The position numbers and the translations under genes are program-made. Shown here piece after piece: positions 7,845-14,393 of a stretch of DNA of 18,934 bases. A model generated the notes under the pieces. It was not told the origin of the DNA. It saw only the letters and a list, made by a program, of their open reading frames with translations, and searched no databases. Each line of letters begins with the position of its first letter. The stretch's first letter is position 1. The stretch comes from Hominenteromicrobium sp964531265 (GTDB lineage: Bacteria > Bacillota > Clostridia > Oscillospirales > Acutalibacteraceae), in contig CAZHDW010000028.1 in NCBI GenBank assembly GCA_964531265.1, forward strand, positions 1 to 18,934. The letters run 5' to 3'.

Positions 7845-7920
7845 CCGGGTGTAGCGCAGTTGGTAGCGCGCCTGCTTTGGGAGCAGGATGTCGGGAGTTC
7901 AAGTCTCTTCACTCGGACCA
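7845..7920 (+). tRNA. tRNA-Pro (anticodon UGG)
   Basis: A 76-nt cloverleaf. The acceptor stem CCGGGTG (7845-7851) pairs with CACTCGG (7910-7916) with one G-T pair, then discriminator A7917 and a genomically encoded CCA (7918-7920). The anticodon stem CCTGC/GCAGG encloses TTTGGGA, with anticodon TGG at 7878-7880. The D-arm contains AGCGCAGTTGGTAGCGC and the T-loop TTCAAGT. It has its own promoter and terminator, so it is a single-gene unit. I found no repeat of its 3' end nearby, so no integrated element is indicated. Confidence 0.97.
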
Positions 7921-7928
7921 GTCGAGAG

Positions 7929-7967
7929 CCTCGACACGCAATTCGCGTGCTGAGGTTCTTCTTTTTT
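7929..7967 (+). terminator. Rho-independent terminator of tRNA-Pro
   Basis: Stem CCTCGACACGC (7929-7939) with GCGTGCTGAGG (7945-7955): 11 positions with one A-C mismatch and one G-T pair, a 5-nt loop, then TTCTTCTTTTTT. It begins 9 nt after the tRNA. Confidence 0.9.
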
Positions 7968-8051
7968 GAGTTATAAATCTCGCGTTTAAGGTTGGTTATG
8001 AATATTCGCACCATAACAGGCCACCGGTTGTGATACAATGCGTATCTGTGT

Positions 8052-8315
8052 TTACGTTGAATTTGTAAATTCCAGGCGTAGTGGCGCTTCTCTCGTAACT
8101 GAGAGCTCGCGCTTGTCGGAATCCATATAACACGCATAAATCATATCGCCGGTCATTTTGTCAGCATTAAACAAAGTATACTCCAACAGAATTTGTTTTT
8201 CACAAGCTATCGTATCAAATTCTACAACACAGTTTGCATCCAGGATGAGCAGCTTATCATCATAAGCCTGTAAATCATTATAGGGATGATTGCTCTCAGA
8301 TGTATAGATATTAGA
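8052..8315 (-). pseudogene. Start-less vestige of an unknown gene
   Basis: On the - strand an 87-codon frame runs from just after a stop (TAA, plus 8316-8318) to TAA at 8052-8054. It contains protein-like text: HPYNDLQAYDDKLLILDAN, VVEFDTIACEKQILLEY, DMIYACYMDSDKREL. The regular alternation of hydrophobic strands and polar turns and the normal codon choice look like real coding sequence. There is no start codon near the beginning and no ribosome site, so it is probably the 3' part of a gene that lost its front. I do not recognise the family. The remaining sequence between the tRNA terminator (7967) and 8391 shows only this and the hairpin at 8342-8375. Confidence 0.5.
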
Positions 8316-8341
8316 TTATTTTTATAATAAACACCCTATAA

Positions 8342-8375
8342 AGATTCCCTGCCGTAAACACTCGGCAGGGAATCT
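8342..8375 (-). terminator. Hairpin, probable terminator of the RelA/SpoT gene
   Basis: A perfect 13-bp inverted repeat, AGATTCCCTGCCG (8342-8354) and CGGCAGGGAATCT (8363-8375), has an 8-nt loop and starts 17 nt beyond the stop of the RelA/SpoT gene. The T-run on the - strand is short (TTTATA), so termination may be imperfect. Confidence 0.6.
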
Positions 8376-8391
8376 AACGTTATTCTTATCT

Positions 8392-9159
8392 TTATTCTTC
8401 GCGTTCGTGCTTCATGCGGCGAAAGTATGAGCTCATCTCGTCCGCAAGACCCGAAAGGCGGTTAAGCAGCTTTGAGTAATCTCGCAGCATTTCGTCATCC
8501 TCGGCATCCTTGTAAACAATGTCGTGGTCAACCTCTCCCCAGCCCTCCTCGAAAAGCGTTCTGCCCTGTATTTCGATATACTGGCCGCGATACTTTACGA
8601 TGTAATGCAGGGAGCGATAAATGCCGTCGGAGATTATATCCACCTCGTTTTCATCATATATCTTGCTGTCACCCGTTCTCTTATATGCTCTGGGGCGCTC
8701 GGCAAAATAATAATGTGCCGGATTCTCGTCGAAATCCTTAAGCCTGTCCTGAATATACAGCTTGGGGTCATTTTCAAATCTGCTTGTCAGGTAGCGGTGA
8801 AAGCTCTTCCAATCCTCACGATAGAGAAAGAAAACACGTATTCCGATGAGGTCTGTAACGAATTTATAGTAATTTGTGTGGTCAAGTGCGGCAAATTTCT
8901 CAGGGCTCTCCTTTTTCTTGCGTATCACCTTTTCCAAAAGCTGCATAACGCCCTTTGTGCGATAGCGGTAGGAATGTATCCCAGCCGTCTCAATGTCATA
9001 CAGATATTCATCGATAAAGGATTTTCCTATCTCGCGAAGAGAGCGCTCCGTGCGGCAATACTCGTCCTCAATCAGCAGAAGCTCATCCCATGTGATGTTC
9101 GCCTCCGCAAGGTCGCTGTCACTTAGCTTGTACTCTGTAAAAAACAGCTCTTTATCCAT
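8392..9159 (-). CDS. RelA/SpoT-domain protein (putative small alarmone synthetase)
   Basis: A 255-residue protein with one RelA/SpoT nucleotidyltransferase domain and no HD hydrolase, TGS or ACT domain. The family motifs appear in order: SYRYRTKGVMQLLEKVIRKK (63-82, ATP-binding basic stretch), TDLIGIRV (102-109, with D103 and R108), YRSLHYIV (181-188), YIEIQGRTL (194-202, E196 and Q198 of the E-x-Q motif) and GWGEVDH (206-212). Such stand-alone domains in Firmicutes transfer pyrophosphate from ATP to GTP or GDP to make (p)ppGpp; some relatives make other nucleotides or act as toxins. The length is slightly above that of YjbM/YwaC-type synthetases. An ideal AGGAGGTGA precedes ATG. It is monocistronic, with a hairpin after it. 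Synthetase activity is inferred. Confidence 0.8.
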   Translation of the reverse strand: MDKELFFTEYKLSDSDLAEANITWDELLLIEDEYCRTERSLREIGKSFIDEYLYDIETAGIHSYRYRTKGVMQLLEKVIRKKKESPEKFAALDHTNYYKFVTDLIGIRVFFLYREDWKSFHRYLTSRFENDPKLYIQDRLKDFDENPAHYYFAERPRAYKRTGDSKIYDENEVDIISDGIYRSLHYIVKYRGQYIEIQGRTLFEEGWGEVDHDIVYKDAEDDEMLRDYSKLLNRLSGLADEMSSYFRRMKHEREE

Positions 9160-9401
9160 AATGTCACCTCCTGAAAATTTCGTTCATATGTACTTATGAT
9201 ATTTATGCTCTGCCCGATATATATTAACACGTTCGCCGTAAAAAGTAAATCGAAAAGCCCCGCATCCCTGTGACAAGAAGCAAAAAGCCGCCTCCGCTTT
9301 CCATCATATATGTATTTCACACCCGGTATAAAACACCCACAGAAAACCATTACCCACCCATGAAAGAAAACAGGGCAAATCAAACAAAAACATCTCAGGC
9401 A
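9160..9401. other. Intergenic, no gene seen
   Basis: Beyond the ribosome site of the RelA/SpoT gene (AGGAGG, complement of about 9170-9175) I see no convincing coding, RNA or repeat structure here. Frames crossing it have biased composition and overlap that ribosome site. Confidence 0.6.
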
Positions 9402-9518
9402 TCAGCGAATATATATTTCAGGAAGAAATATCGCATAAGCATAAATGTAAAAAAACTTTTCCAATGCATCCGAGCCAAAAATCACTTTGGTGGGATTTGC
9501 GTACTCAAAATTCAACAT
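9402..9518 (-). pseudogene. 5' stump of an iron-type alcohol dehydrogenase gene
   Basis: An ideal ribosome site (GGAGGAG, complement of 9524-9530) precedes ATG 9516-9518. The first 21 residues read MLNFEYANPTKVIFG, then SDALEK. This is the N-terminus of iron-containing group III alcohol (butanol/lactaldehyde type) dehydrogenases, where NPT-x-(I/V)-x-FG is conserved. After about residue 21 the similarity stops and the frame ends at 38 codons, whereas the family has about 380-400 residues. The body of the gene was removed by a deletion with its junction near 9450. The gene is divergent from the MerR gene, with an intact MerR-type promoter between them, so the pair was an aldehyde- or alcohol-responsive unit. 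Confidence 0.7.
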
Positions 9519-9556
9519 TTTAACTCCTCCAGTTGCAATTTTGCTTTAATAAGGCT

Positions 9557-9587
9557 ATTAAATTGCTTGGGAGTAACTCTCAGTTAA
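9557..9587 (-). promoter_or_regulatory. MerR-type operator-promoter with 19-bp spacer
   Basis: Reading leftwards, a -35-like TTAACT (complement of 9582-9587) and -10-like TTTAAT (complement of 9557-9562) are exactly 19 bp apart. The spacer holds the dyad GGGAGT-A-ACTCTC (9569-9581). A 19-bp spacer with a central GAGT-ACTC dyad is the hallmark of promoters that MerR proteins activate by untwisting DNA. It points at the dehydrogenase stump. The MerR gene starts 14 nt beyond it on the other strand, so autoregulation is likely. Confidence 0.7.
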
Positions 9588-9600
9588 GGAGGAAATTAAC

Positions 9601-10005
9601 ATGTATACAATAAAGGAAGTAGCCAAAAAGGTCGGAGAATCCGAGCACACGATACGCTATTACGCAAAGGAGGGACTTTTCCCGTTTCTGACAAGGGACA
9701 AAAATAATGTCCGCCTGTTTACAGAGGCGGACTTGGAGGGCGTGCGGATAGTAATGTGCCTGAGGGACGGCAACATGCCCATTCGCGAAATACGCCACTA
9801 TATGGAATTGTGCAAGCAGGGCAATTCCACTCTGGAGGAGCGCCTTGAGATTATACGCACACAAAAAGCGCGTGCCTCAGAAGAGCTGAATGCCCTGCGG
9901 GAAAGAATAGCTCATCTCGAACGCAAGGAGGAAATCCACCTTGCTGCAATAAACGGCGCACGCGAGGACATCTGCAATCCGCTGACCTTCAACGAAAATC
10001 CGTGA
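9601..10005 (+). CDS. MerR-family transcriptional regulator (AdhR-like)
   Basis: A 134-residue MerR protein. The winged helix-turn-helix is at residues 1-70 (MYTIKEVAKKVGESEHTIRY, then YYAKEGLFPF, VRLFTEADL). A dimerising coiled coil follows at about 80-118. There is no large effector domain, which fits the small MerR subgroup that senses aldehydes or stress and controls neighbouring dehydrogenases. No conserved metal-binding cysteine pattern is present: C58 and C76 fall in or near the DNA-binding domain, C129 near the end. Site AAGGAGG precedes ATG by about 8 nt. Its divergent target survives only as a stump, so it may now be an orphan regulator or control genes elsewhere. It ends 12 nt from the convergent next gene with no visible terminator. 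Confidence 0.85.
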   Translation: MYTIKEVAKKVGESEHTIRYYAKEGLFPFLTRDKNNVRLFTEADLEGVRIVMCLRDGNMPIREIRHYMELCKQGNSTLEERLEIIRTQKARASEELNALRERIAHLERKEEIHLAAINGAREDICNPLTFNENP

Positions 10006-10017
10006 ACCAAACGCTCC

Positions 10018-11418
10018 TTACGCAAATTCGACGTAATCTCTCAACGCTACCTCGGTGATAATGTCGGAAAGCTTGCTGTCGGTATCCCACAGCATTTCGG
10101 AATACAACGCCACTATGAACATAACGCTCTCCTCAAACATACCGTCCTCCACCAGAGCGGTAACGTCGAGCTCGCCGTTTTTGTATTCACGAAACGCCCG
10201 TACCATATCATAGGCCTTATCGGCATTTGTCAGCCAATACGCCTGCAAGAATTTCCAGACCTTTCTCTTGCGCTCCACCCTGTTGTTTTTCATGGATTTT
10301 GAGCTTATGCCGAGATTCACCGGGCCTTCCACATGCTTAAATGCGCCCCAATCCAGCTTTGTAAAGCCCTTGGTGACCACGCCGAAGCGGTCATCCGCTC
10401 CGCGAAGCACCGAAACATCCGCCAGAAAGTGCTTTGTTTCATCAAATTTCTCAACATCACCTGGCAAATACGAAAACGGGAACGCGCCGAGATTCTCCCA
10501 GACGATCTTAATACGCGGATCGACATTCTTTATGTACTCCGTTTTTTCCTTTACGGAATTCGCATGGAGACCGAATTGCAGCTCGAGCGTCGGATATTCA
10601 CCAAAGAAAAGCTGTGCCGTCCTGTTTACAAAGCGAGTAACCGCATCCGCAATGAGCACACCGTCTATATTGTCCTTATTAAGCTCGGTAAAGGACTGAA
10701 AATAGATACCGTCAAGCTCAAGATCGGCATACTGCTGCCGATATTCCTCGAATATTTTCGGAGCCATATCCATTATGGTCTGCATATCGAATTTGTTGCA
10801 GTCAGTATCCCAACACCAGGCATAGCCGAACACTATCCTTATGCCGCAATGATGAGCATAGGCTATTATCTCCCTTGCATTGAACGGCACCGCATCGTTC
10901 CAGACGATCAGCAGGTTCATTTTCAGCTTCACCATATTGTCGATAAAGCCCCTGTAATCATAAATGACGTGACCCCATGTCCATATTCCGCGGTTTTGGA
11001 TGGAGGGTGCGGAGCAAAGCTTGAAGTCCGGAAGCTCGGTCGGAAGAGTCTTCGGGTACACAAGGCCCTCATCCTCAACGTATTCCAGCTTTAAGAGATA
11101 CTTGTTGTAGAAATCCACACAGCCGTACAGAGTGCCTCTGTCGTCATATCCCTCGATTATCACGGTGTTGTCCCTGACGGTGATACAATATTCCTCATTC
11201 CGACTCAGTGCAGCCTCGGAATGAATGGCGATATATGCGTTATTCCGCCCTGTGCCGATATAAATACAGCGCTTATCGGCAAGGTCAAGGCCGTCGCTGT
11301 ATTTCAGACAAACAGGGTATTCATGTGTATAATCTAGCAAAAATTCGCTCAGGCTTTCCACAGCCTTTCTCTGTACACCGCTTTCCGCCTCACCGTACAC
11401 GATTACAAATTCCGACAT
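10018..11418 (-). CDS. TIM-barrel glycosidase-like protein (GH20/GH67-type N-domain)
   Basis: A 466-residue protein. Residues 1-115 resemble the small alpha/beta domain preceding GH20 and GH67 barrels (RCIYIGTGRNN, VRDNTVIIEGYDDRGTLYG). A TIM barrel follows (NRGIWTWGH, then KLKMNLLIVWNDAVPF and GIRIVFGYAW). E245 (GIYFQSFTEL) and E308 (KIVWENLG) end predicted strands and are candidate catalytic acids. The GH20 Asp-Glu pair is not obvious, so I leave the family unassigned. There is no signal peptide. ATG 11418 is preferred over the upstream ATG 11433 because the ribosome site GAGGGGTGG lies between them. The gene starts 31 nt after the membrane iron-sulfur gene and is probably in its operon, an unusual partnership. 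Confidence 0.6.
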   Translation of the reverse strand: MSEFVIVYGEAESGVQRKAVESLSEFLLDYTHEYPVCLKYSDGLDLADKRCIYIGTGRNNAYIAIHSEAALSRNEEYCITVRDNTVIIEGYDDRGTLYGCVDFYNKYLLKLEYVEDEGLVYPKTLPTELPDFKLCSAPSIQNRGIWTWGHVIYDYRGFIDNMVKLKMNLLIVWNDAVPFNAREIIAYAHHCGIRIVFGYAWCWDTDCNKFDMQTIMDMAPKIFEEYRQQYADLELDGIYFQSFTELNKDNIDGVLIADAVTRFVNRTAQLFFGEYPTLELQFGLHANSVKEKTEYIKNVDPRIKIVWENLGAFPFSYLPGDVEKFDETKHFLADVSVLRGADDRFGVVTKGFTKLDWGAFKHVEGPVNLGISSKSMKNNRVERKRKVWKFLQAYWLTNADKAYDMVRAFREYKNGELDVTALVEDGMFEESVMFIVALYSEMLWDTDSKLSDIITEVALRDYVEFA

Positions 11419-11449
11419 AATGCCACCCCTCATATTCAGTACAAAAAGG

Positions 11450-12322
11450 TCATTCAGAGTTCTTTTTGTCTTTCAGCCCACAGGAAATCGCACCAGTGGG
11501 ACAGATATTCTTACATTTTCCGCAGCGTATACATTCAAGCGCGTTGGCGTTTTTAACCGGATCACAGCCCATTTCACAGGCTTTTGCACAGGCACCGCAG
11601 CCCGTACATTTTTTATTATCCACACGGTATCTGAAAACCGAAATGCGGTTAAACACGGAATAAATCCCGCCGAGCGGACATATATACTTGCAAAACGGAC
11701 GATATATGATGACGGACAGAATTATCACCGCAACGAGTACCACGCTTTTCCATGCGTAAAGCCAGCCTACGGTCTTGCGCATGGCGCTGTTGAGCAGCAC
11801 CAGGGGCGTTCCACCCTCCAGCGTACCGGCCGGGCATATCAGCTTGCAGAACCACGGTGCGCCCTGCCCGAGAATATCCACCATAAACATCGGCAGCAGT
11901 ATCACGAAAACCACAAGGATCACATACTTCAGCAGACGCAGAGCCTTATCGCCGCGAAAGGTTTTCAGCTTTTTTGGAAACGGTATCCTGTGCAGGAGCT
12001 CCTGAATAAGCCCGAACGGGCACAGCCAGCCGCACACAAAGCGTCCCATTATGGCACCGATGAACATCAAAAAGCCGGCAATGTAGAACGCAAACTTGAA
12101 ATTCCAGCTTCCGATGACCGCCTGCATTGCGCCTATCGGACAGGCCGCCACAGCGCCGGGACAGGAATAGCAGTTCAGACCCGGGACACAGAGATTTTTC
12201 AGCTTGCCGTCATATATCTTTCCCTTTGCAAAGCCGACAAGGTAGCTGTTTGTCAGCAGTGCCCACAGTGCTTGAAAGCGATGCCTACGCCACTGCCCGT
12301 CATTGTGTTTCTTTTTATCCAA
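11450..12322 (-). CDS. 4Fe-4S membrane protein (NapH/polyferredoxin-like)
   Basis: A 290-residue integral membrane iron-sulfur protein. N-terminal cysteines (CYSCPGAVAACP, 51-62) are followed by hydrophobic segments near 77-95, 130-150 and 190-207. CX3CP loops occur at VCGWLCPFG (96-104) and CKYICPLGG (211-219), as in NapH/NosR/CcoG-type proteins. Two ferredoxin-like clusters are at C239/242/245/249 and C264/267/270/274. Such proteins pass electrons between the cytoplasm and extracytoplasmic redox partners. The start is TTG 12322: a stop lies 6 nt upstream in frame and no earlier ATG exists. It overlaps the end of the CXXC micro-protein gene by 8 nt, indicating tight coupling with the lipoprotein thioredoxin upstream. 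Confidence 0.85.
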   Translation of the reverse strand: MDKKKHNDGQWRRHRFQALWALLTNSYLVGFAKGKIYDGKLKNLCVPGLNCYSCPGAVAACPIGAMQAVIGSWNFKFAFYIAGFLMFIGAIMGRFVCGWLCPFGLIQELLHRIPFPKKLKTFRGDKALRLLKYVILVVFVILLPMFMVDILGQGAPWFCKLICPAGTLEGGTPLVLLNSAMRKTVGWLYAWKSVVLVAVIILSVIIYRPFCKYICPLGGIYSVFNRISVFRYRVDNKKCTGCGACAKACEMGCDPVKNANALECIRCGKCKNICPTGAISCGLKDKKNSE

Positions 12323-12464
12323 TTCCTATACACTCCAAACAGATATTAACGGCCTTTTGAAGCACAACCGCCATTTCGCCGCGATATATGCCAAAGCTCA
12401 TCATGGCAAGTCCTGCCGCAGCTATCAGCACACCGAAATATCGCGGCGCTCCCTCGCGCTTCAT
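12315..12464 (-). CDS. CD1871A-type CXXC micro-protein
   Basis: A 49-residue single-span membrane protein, easily missed by gene finders. It has a basic start (MKREGAPRYF), a hydrophobic helix (GVLIAAAGLAMMSFGIY), the conserved RGE at 28-30, and a C-terminal NICLECIGIG with a CXXC pair at C42 and C45. This matches the clostridial CD1871A family of CXXC-containing small proteins. Its ATG overlaps the lipoprotein gene's TAA by one base (TAATG), and its own end overlaps the TTG start of the membrane iron-sulfur gene. The position and CXXC suggest it shuttles dithiol electrons between the membrane clusters and the thioredoxin lipoprotein. That role is inferred. Confidence 0.85.
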   Translation of the reverse strand: MKREGAPRYFGVLIAAAGLAMMSFGIYRGEMAVVLQKAVNICLECIGIG

Positions 12465-13600
12465 TAGCCCTCACCGTTCAGCTTTGCAAGCTCTGCGGAT
12501 ACTATTTCCGCCCAGTCCGCACTGTTTCTTGCGCCTACATACGGGTCACTTATTATATTGCCCTCGCTGTCAACAAAGAAGCTTTCCGGATAGGCCATTA
12601 TGCCCTCAAGTCTGCCGTCAAAGCCGGTTTCATCCGGAATAATGAACGGGAACTGTGCCTTGCTGCTCTCTGCAAGTGCCTTTGCCTTTTCGATAGCCGT
12701 ACTGTCGAGCCCATCCTCGACCTTTGCATCCATGACGACCGCAACAACACCGAGCTTTATACCCTTTTCGTTGCATTCCTGTCTGAGCTTCTCGAGCTCC
12801 GGCATTTCCTGAACACAGGGTGAGCACCAGGTAGCAAATACGTTCACCAGTGTGAGATCATAGCCCTTGAAAACAGTCTTATCATAGGTTTCGCCGAAAA
12901 TATCCTCTGTAACGAAATCGCCGACATTTTCAACGCCTTCCACTCTCGCAGGTGAAAAAGCACTGTAGCCGTTTTCGAGATCAATGGGCAGCATTTCCGT
13001 TACGGCTATTCCGCTTTTTCGGAGTGCCTCGACCAGTGAAGCGTCACCATTGGAATTAGTGCTGAGGTAATAATTATATTTTCCGTCCTCGCTTTCATAT
13101 ATCTTAACATGTGTGTCGCAAAGGGTCAGCTCATCGAGATCAGCCGCAAGGGACTTCTCATATACGCCGATGACACCGATCTTCGGCAGGGACTCCTCCC
13201 AGCTGAAAATGTCGACAGTCATGCCCTCCTCATTCTTCTGCTCCTCGGTCGGCGCGGAGAATCTCATCATTGCGTAGGAAACTGCATCGGCTGTGCACTC
13301 CTCAAAATTGTAAAGGAACACATCACGGCTGTCGAGCTTTTCAAGAAGGCTCTCCTGCAGCATCACCATGAGACCCGCATAGGGATATGTGTATGTGGAT
13401 TCAGCCTGAATTCCGCAGTCCACCGGACGGAAGGACACTATTTCTCCGTCGCCGAGACCCTCATCCTCCAAAGCGGAGTCCTCCTCATACGCGTCGTCAC
13501 TTGCGACACCGCTGTTCTCACTTGTAGTGCCGGAACAGCCGGTAATGCAGGAAATTGTCAGTAAAGCGATCAAAAGTAAGCAAATCAGTCTATGTTTCAT
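12464..13600 (-). CDS. TlpA-like thioredoxin-fold lipoprotein
   Basis: A 378-residue protein. A lipoprotein signal peptide ends in ITGC, so C22 is the lipidated residue and the protein is anchored on the outer face of the membrane. An acidic linker (28-52) leads to a domain of about 60-235 that I do not recognise. A TlpA/ResA-type thioredoxin domain occupies about 240-375, with active site WCSPC (258-262) and a probable cis-proline at 338 (AYPESFF). Such proteins reduce or exchange disulfides outside the cytoplasm. It is the first gene of the lipoprotein/micro-protein/iron-sulfur operon, which would supply its electrons. An extended -10 promoter lies upstream; the ribosome site (AAGGA) is rather distant from ATG, so initiation may be weak. 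The extra domain makes it about twice the usual TlpA size. Confidence 0.85.
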   Translation of the reverse strand: MKHRLICLLLIALLTISCITGCSGTTSENSGVASDDAYEEDSALEDEGLGDGEIVSFRPVDCGIQAESTYTYPYAGLMVMLQESLLEKLDSRDVFLYNFEECTADAVSYAMMRFSAPTEEQKNEEGMTVDIFSWEESLPKIGVIGVYEKSLAADLDELTLCDTHVKIYESEDGKYNYYLSTNSNGDASLVEALRKSGIAVTEMLPIDLENGYSAFSPARVEGVENVGDFVTEDIFGETYDKTVFKGYDLTLVNVFATWCSPCVQEMPELEKLRQECNEKGIKLGVVAVVMDAKVEDGLDSTAIEKAKALAESSKAQFPFIIPDETGFDGRLEGIMAYPESFFVDSEGNIISDPYVGARNSADWAEIVSAELAKLNGEG

Positions 13601-13633
13601 GGAGTTTTAAACCATCCTTTCTTTATTGCACTC

Positions 13634-13657
13634 ATTATAGCACATATCATATGATAT
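13634..13657 (-). promoter_or_regulatory. Extended -10 promoter with adjoining palindrome
   Basis: On the - strand TGCTATAAT gives a perfect TATAAT (complement of 13634-13639) with an extended TGn, about 35 bp before the lipoprotein start. Immediately upstream is a perfect 14-bp palindrome ATATCATATGATAT (13644-13657) in the -10/-35 spacer, a likely operator. No good -35 is seen. A second extended -10 (TGATATAAT, - strand) lies further upstream near 13688-13696. Confidence 0.6.
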
Positions 13658-13706
13658 CTGCGTGAACATACTGTGATGCAGTCTGAATATTATATCACAA
13701 ACATAT

Positions 13707-13746
13707 AAATTCCGCCATCCAAACTATAACGGACAGCGGAATTTTT
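13707..13746 (-). terminator. Terminator after the Pit/DUF47 operon
   Basis: A 14-bp stem (AAATTCCGCCATCC 13707-13720 with GGACAGCGGAATTT 13731-13744, two G-T pairs) has a 10-nt loop. It begins 17 nt beyond the DUF47 stop. A/T-rich flanks on both sides (TTTTT on +, TTTATAT on -) make it potentially bidirectional. Confidence 0.75.
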
Positions 13747-13760
13747 ACATAATTCTCTCT

Positions 13761-14381
13761 TTATGTGTTTTTGATAATAACCTGCTCAATAACATCGGCG
13801 GCGTGTTCGCAGAGATCGCAGCAGTTTTCAAGGCTTTCATAAACCGCTTTGCTGCCCATCAGCACCCTGCAATCCGCCGGAACCGCAAATAGCCTGTAGG
13901 ACGCATCAACATACACCTCATCGGCCTCGCCCTCAATGTCATTCACCTTTACGAGCAGCTTGCGCAGATTCTCGGGTTTTTTGTAGTTTCTAAGTTCCTT
14001 TGCAGCCTCATAAAGCGCCTTGACGCAGCGATTTACGATTTTTGAAAGCTCCGATGCGCTCTCCGGTATCTTGTCTATGTGGTAGATGTAGAATTCCAGT
14101 ATTACCTCATCGAGCGCATCCGTTATGTCATCGATTATCTGTATAAGGCGGAGTATATCCTCCTGATCTATCGGCGTTATAAACTCTGTTGAAAGCCTTG
14201 TCAGAATGTCGTGATGTATGCCGTCTGCCTGATTTTCCAGTGCGTGCATACGGTCGCGATAGGCGTTTACGCTGTCCGCATTGAACTTGCAGAGTATCTC
14301 CTCCAGCAGATTGGAGGCCGCAACACAGTAAGAGGTCTGCTCCTCGATCAGTTTAAAATAATCATTGCTTTTCTTAGCCAT
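13761..14381 (-). CDS. DUF47 family protein (Pit accessory, PhoU-like)
   Basis: A 206-residue all-helical protein of the DUF47/PhoU-like family. Motifs seen are HALENQADGIHHDI (46-59), FITPIDQEDILRLIQIIDDI (68-87) with the acidic E/D residues thought to bind metal, and a second helical repeat with NDIEGEADEVY (147-157). DUF47 proteins are cytoplasmic partners or regulators of Pit-type phosphate transporters. It starts 12 nt after the transporter stop with site AGGAG 8 nt before ATG, so the two form an operon. Here the transporter comes first; in many genomes the order is reversed. A terminator follows. Confidence 0.9.
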   Translation of the reverse strand: MAKKSNDYFKLIEEQTSYCVAASNLLEEILCKFNADSVNAYRDRMHALENQADGIHHDILTRLSTEFITPIDQEDILRLIQIIDDITDALDEVILEFYIYHIDKIPESASELSKIVNRCVKALYEAAKELRNYKKPENLRKLLVKVNDIEGEADEVYVDASYRLFAVPADCRVLMGSKAVYESLENCCDLCEHAADVIEQVIIKNT

Positions 14382-14393
14382 TTTATATTCTCC

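Noticed and set aside
7845..8051. tRNA-Pro as attachment site of an integrated element
   Set aside because: No direct repeat of the tRNA 3' end was found downstream and no integrase gene is adjacent.
9123..9383. 86-codon - strand frame upstream of the RelA/SpoT gene
   Set aside because: It overlaps the ideal ribosome site and start of that gene and has cysteine/phenylalanine-rich chance composition.
11419..11433. Upstream ATG start for the glycosidase-like gene
   Set aside because: The ribosome site GAGGGGTGG falls inside the extra codons, so ATG 11418 is the better start.
11420..12349. Long + strand open frame of 309 codons
   Set aside because: It lies opposite the iron-sulfur membrane gene, whose cysteine motifs and operon overlaps are convincing. 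The + frame has no recognisable domain.
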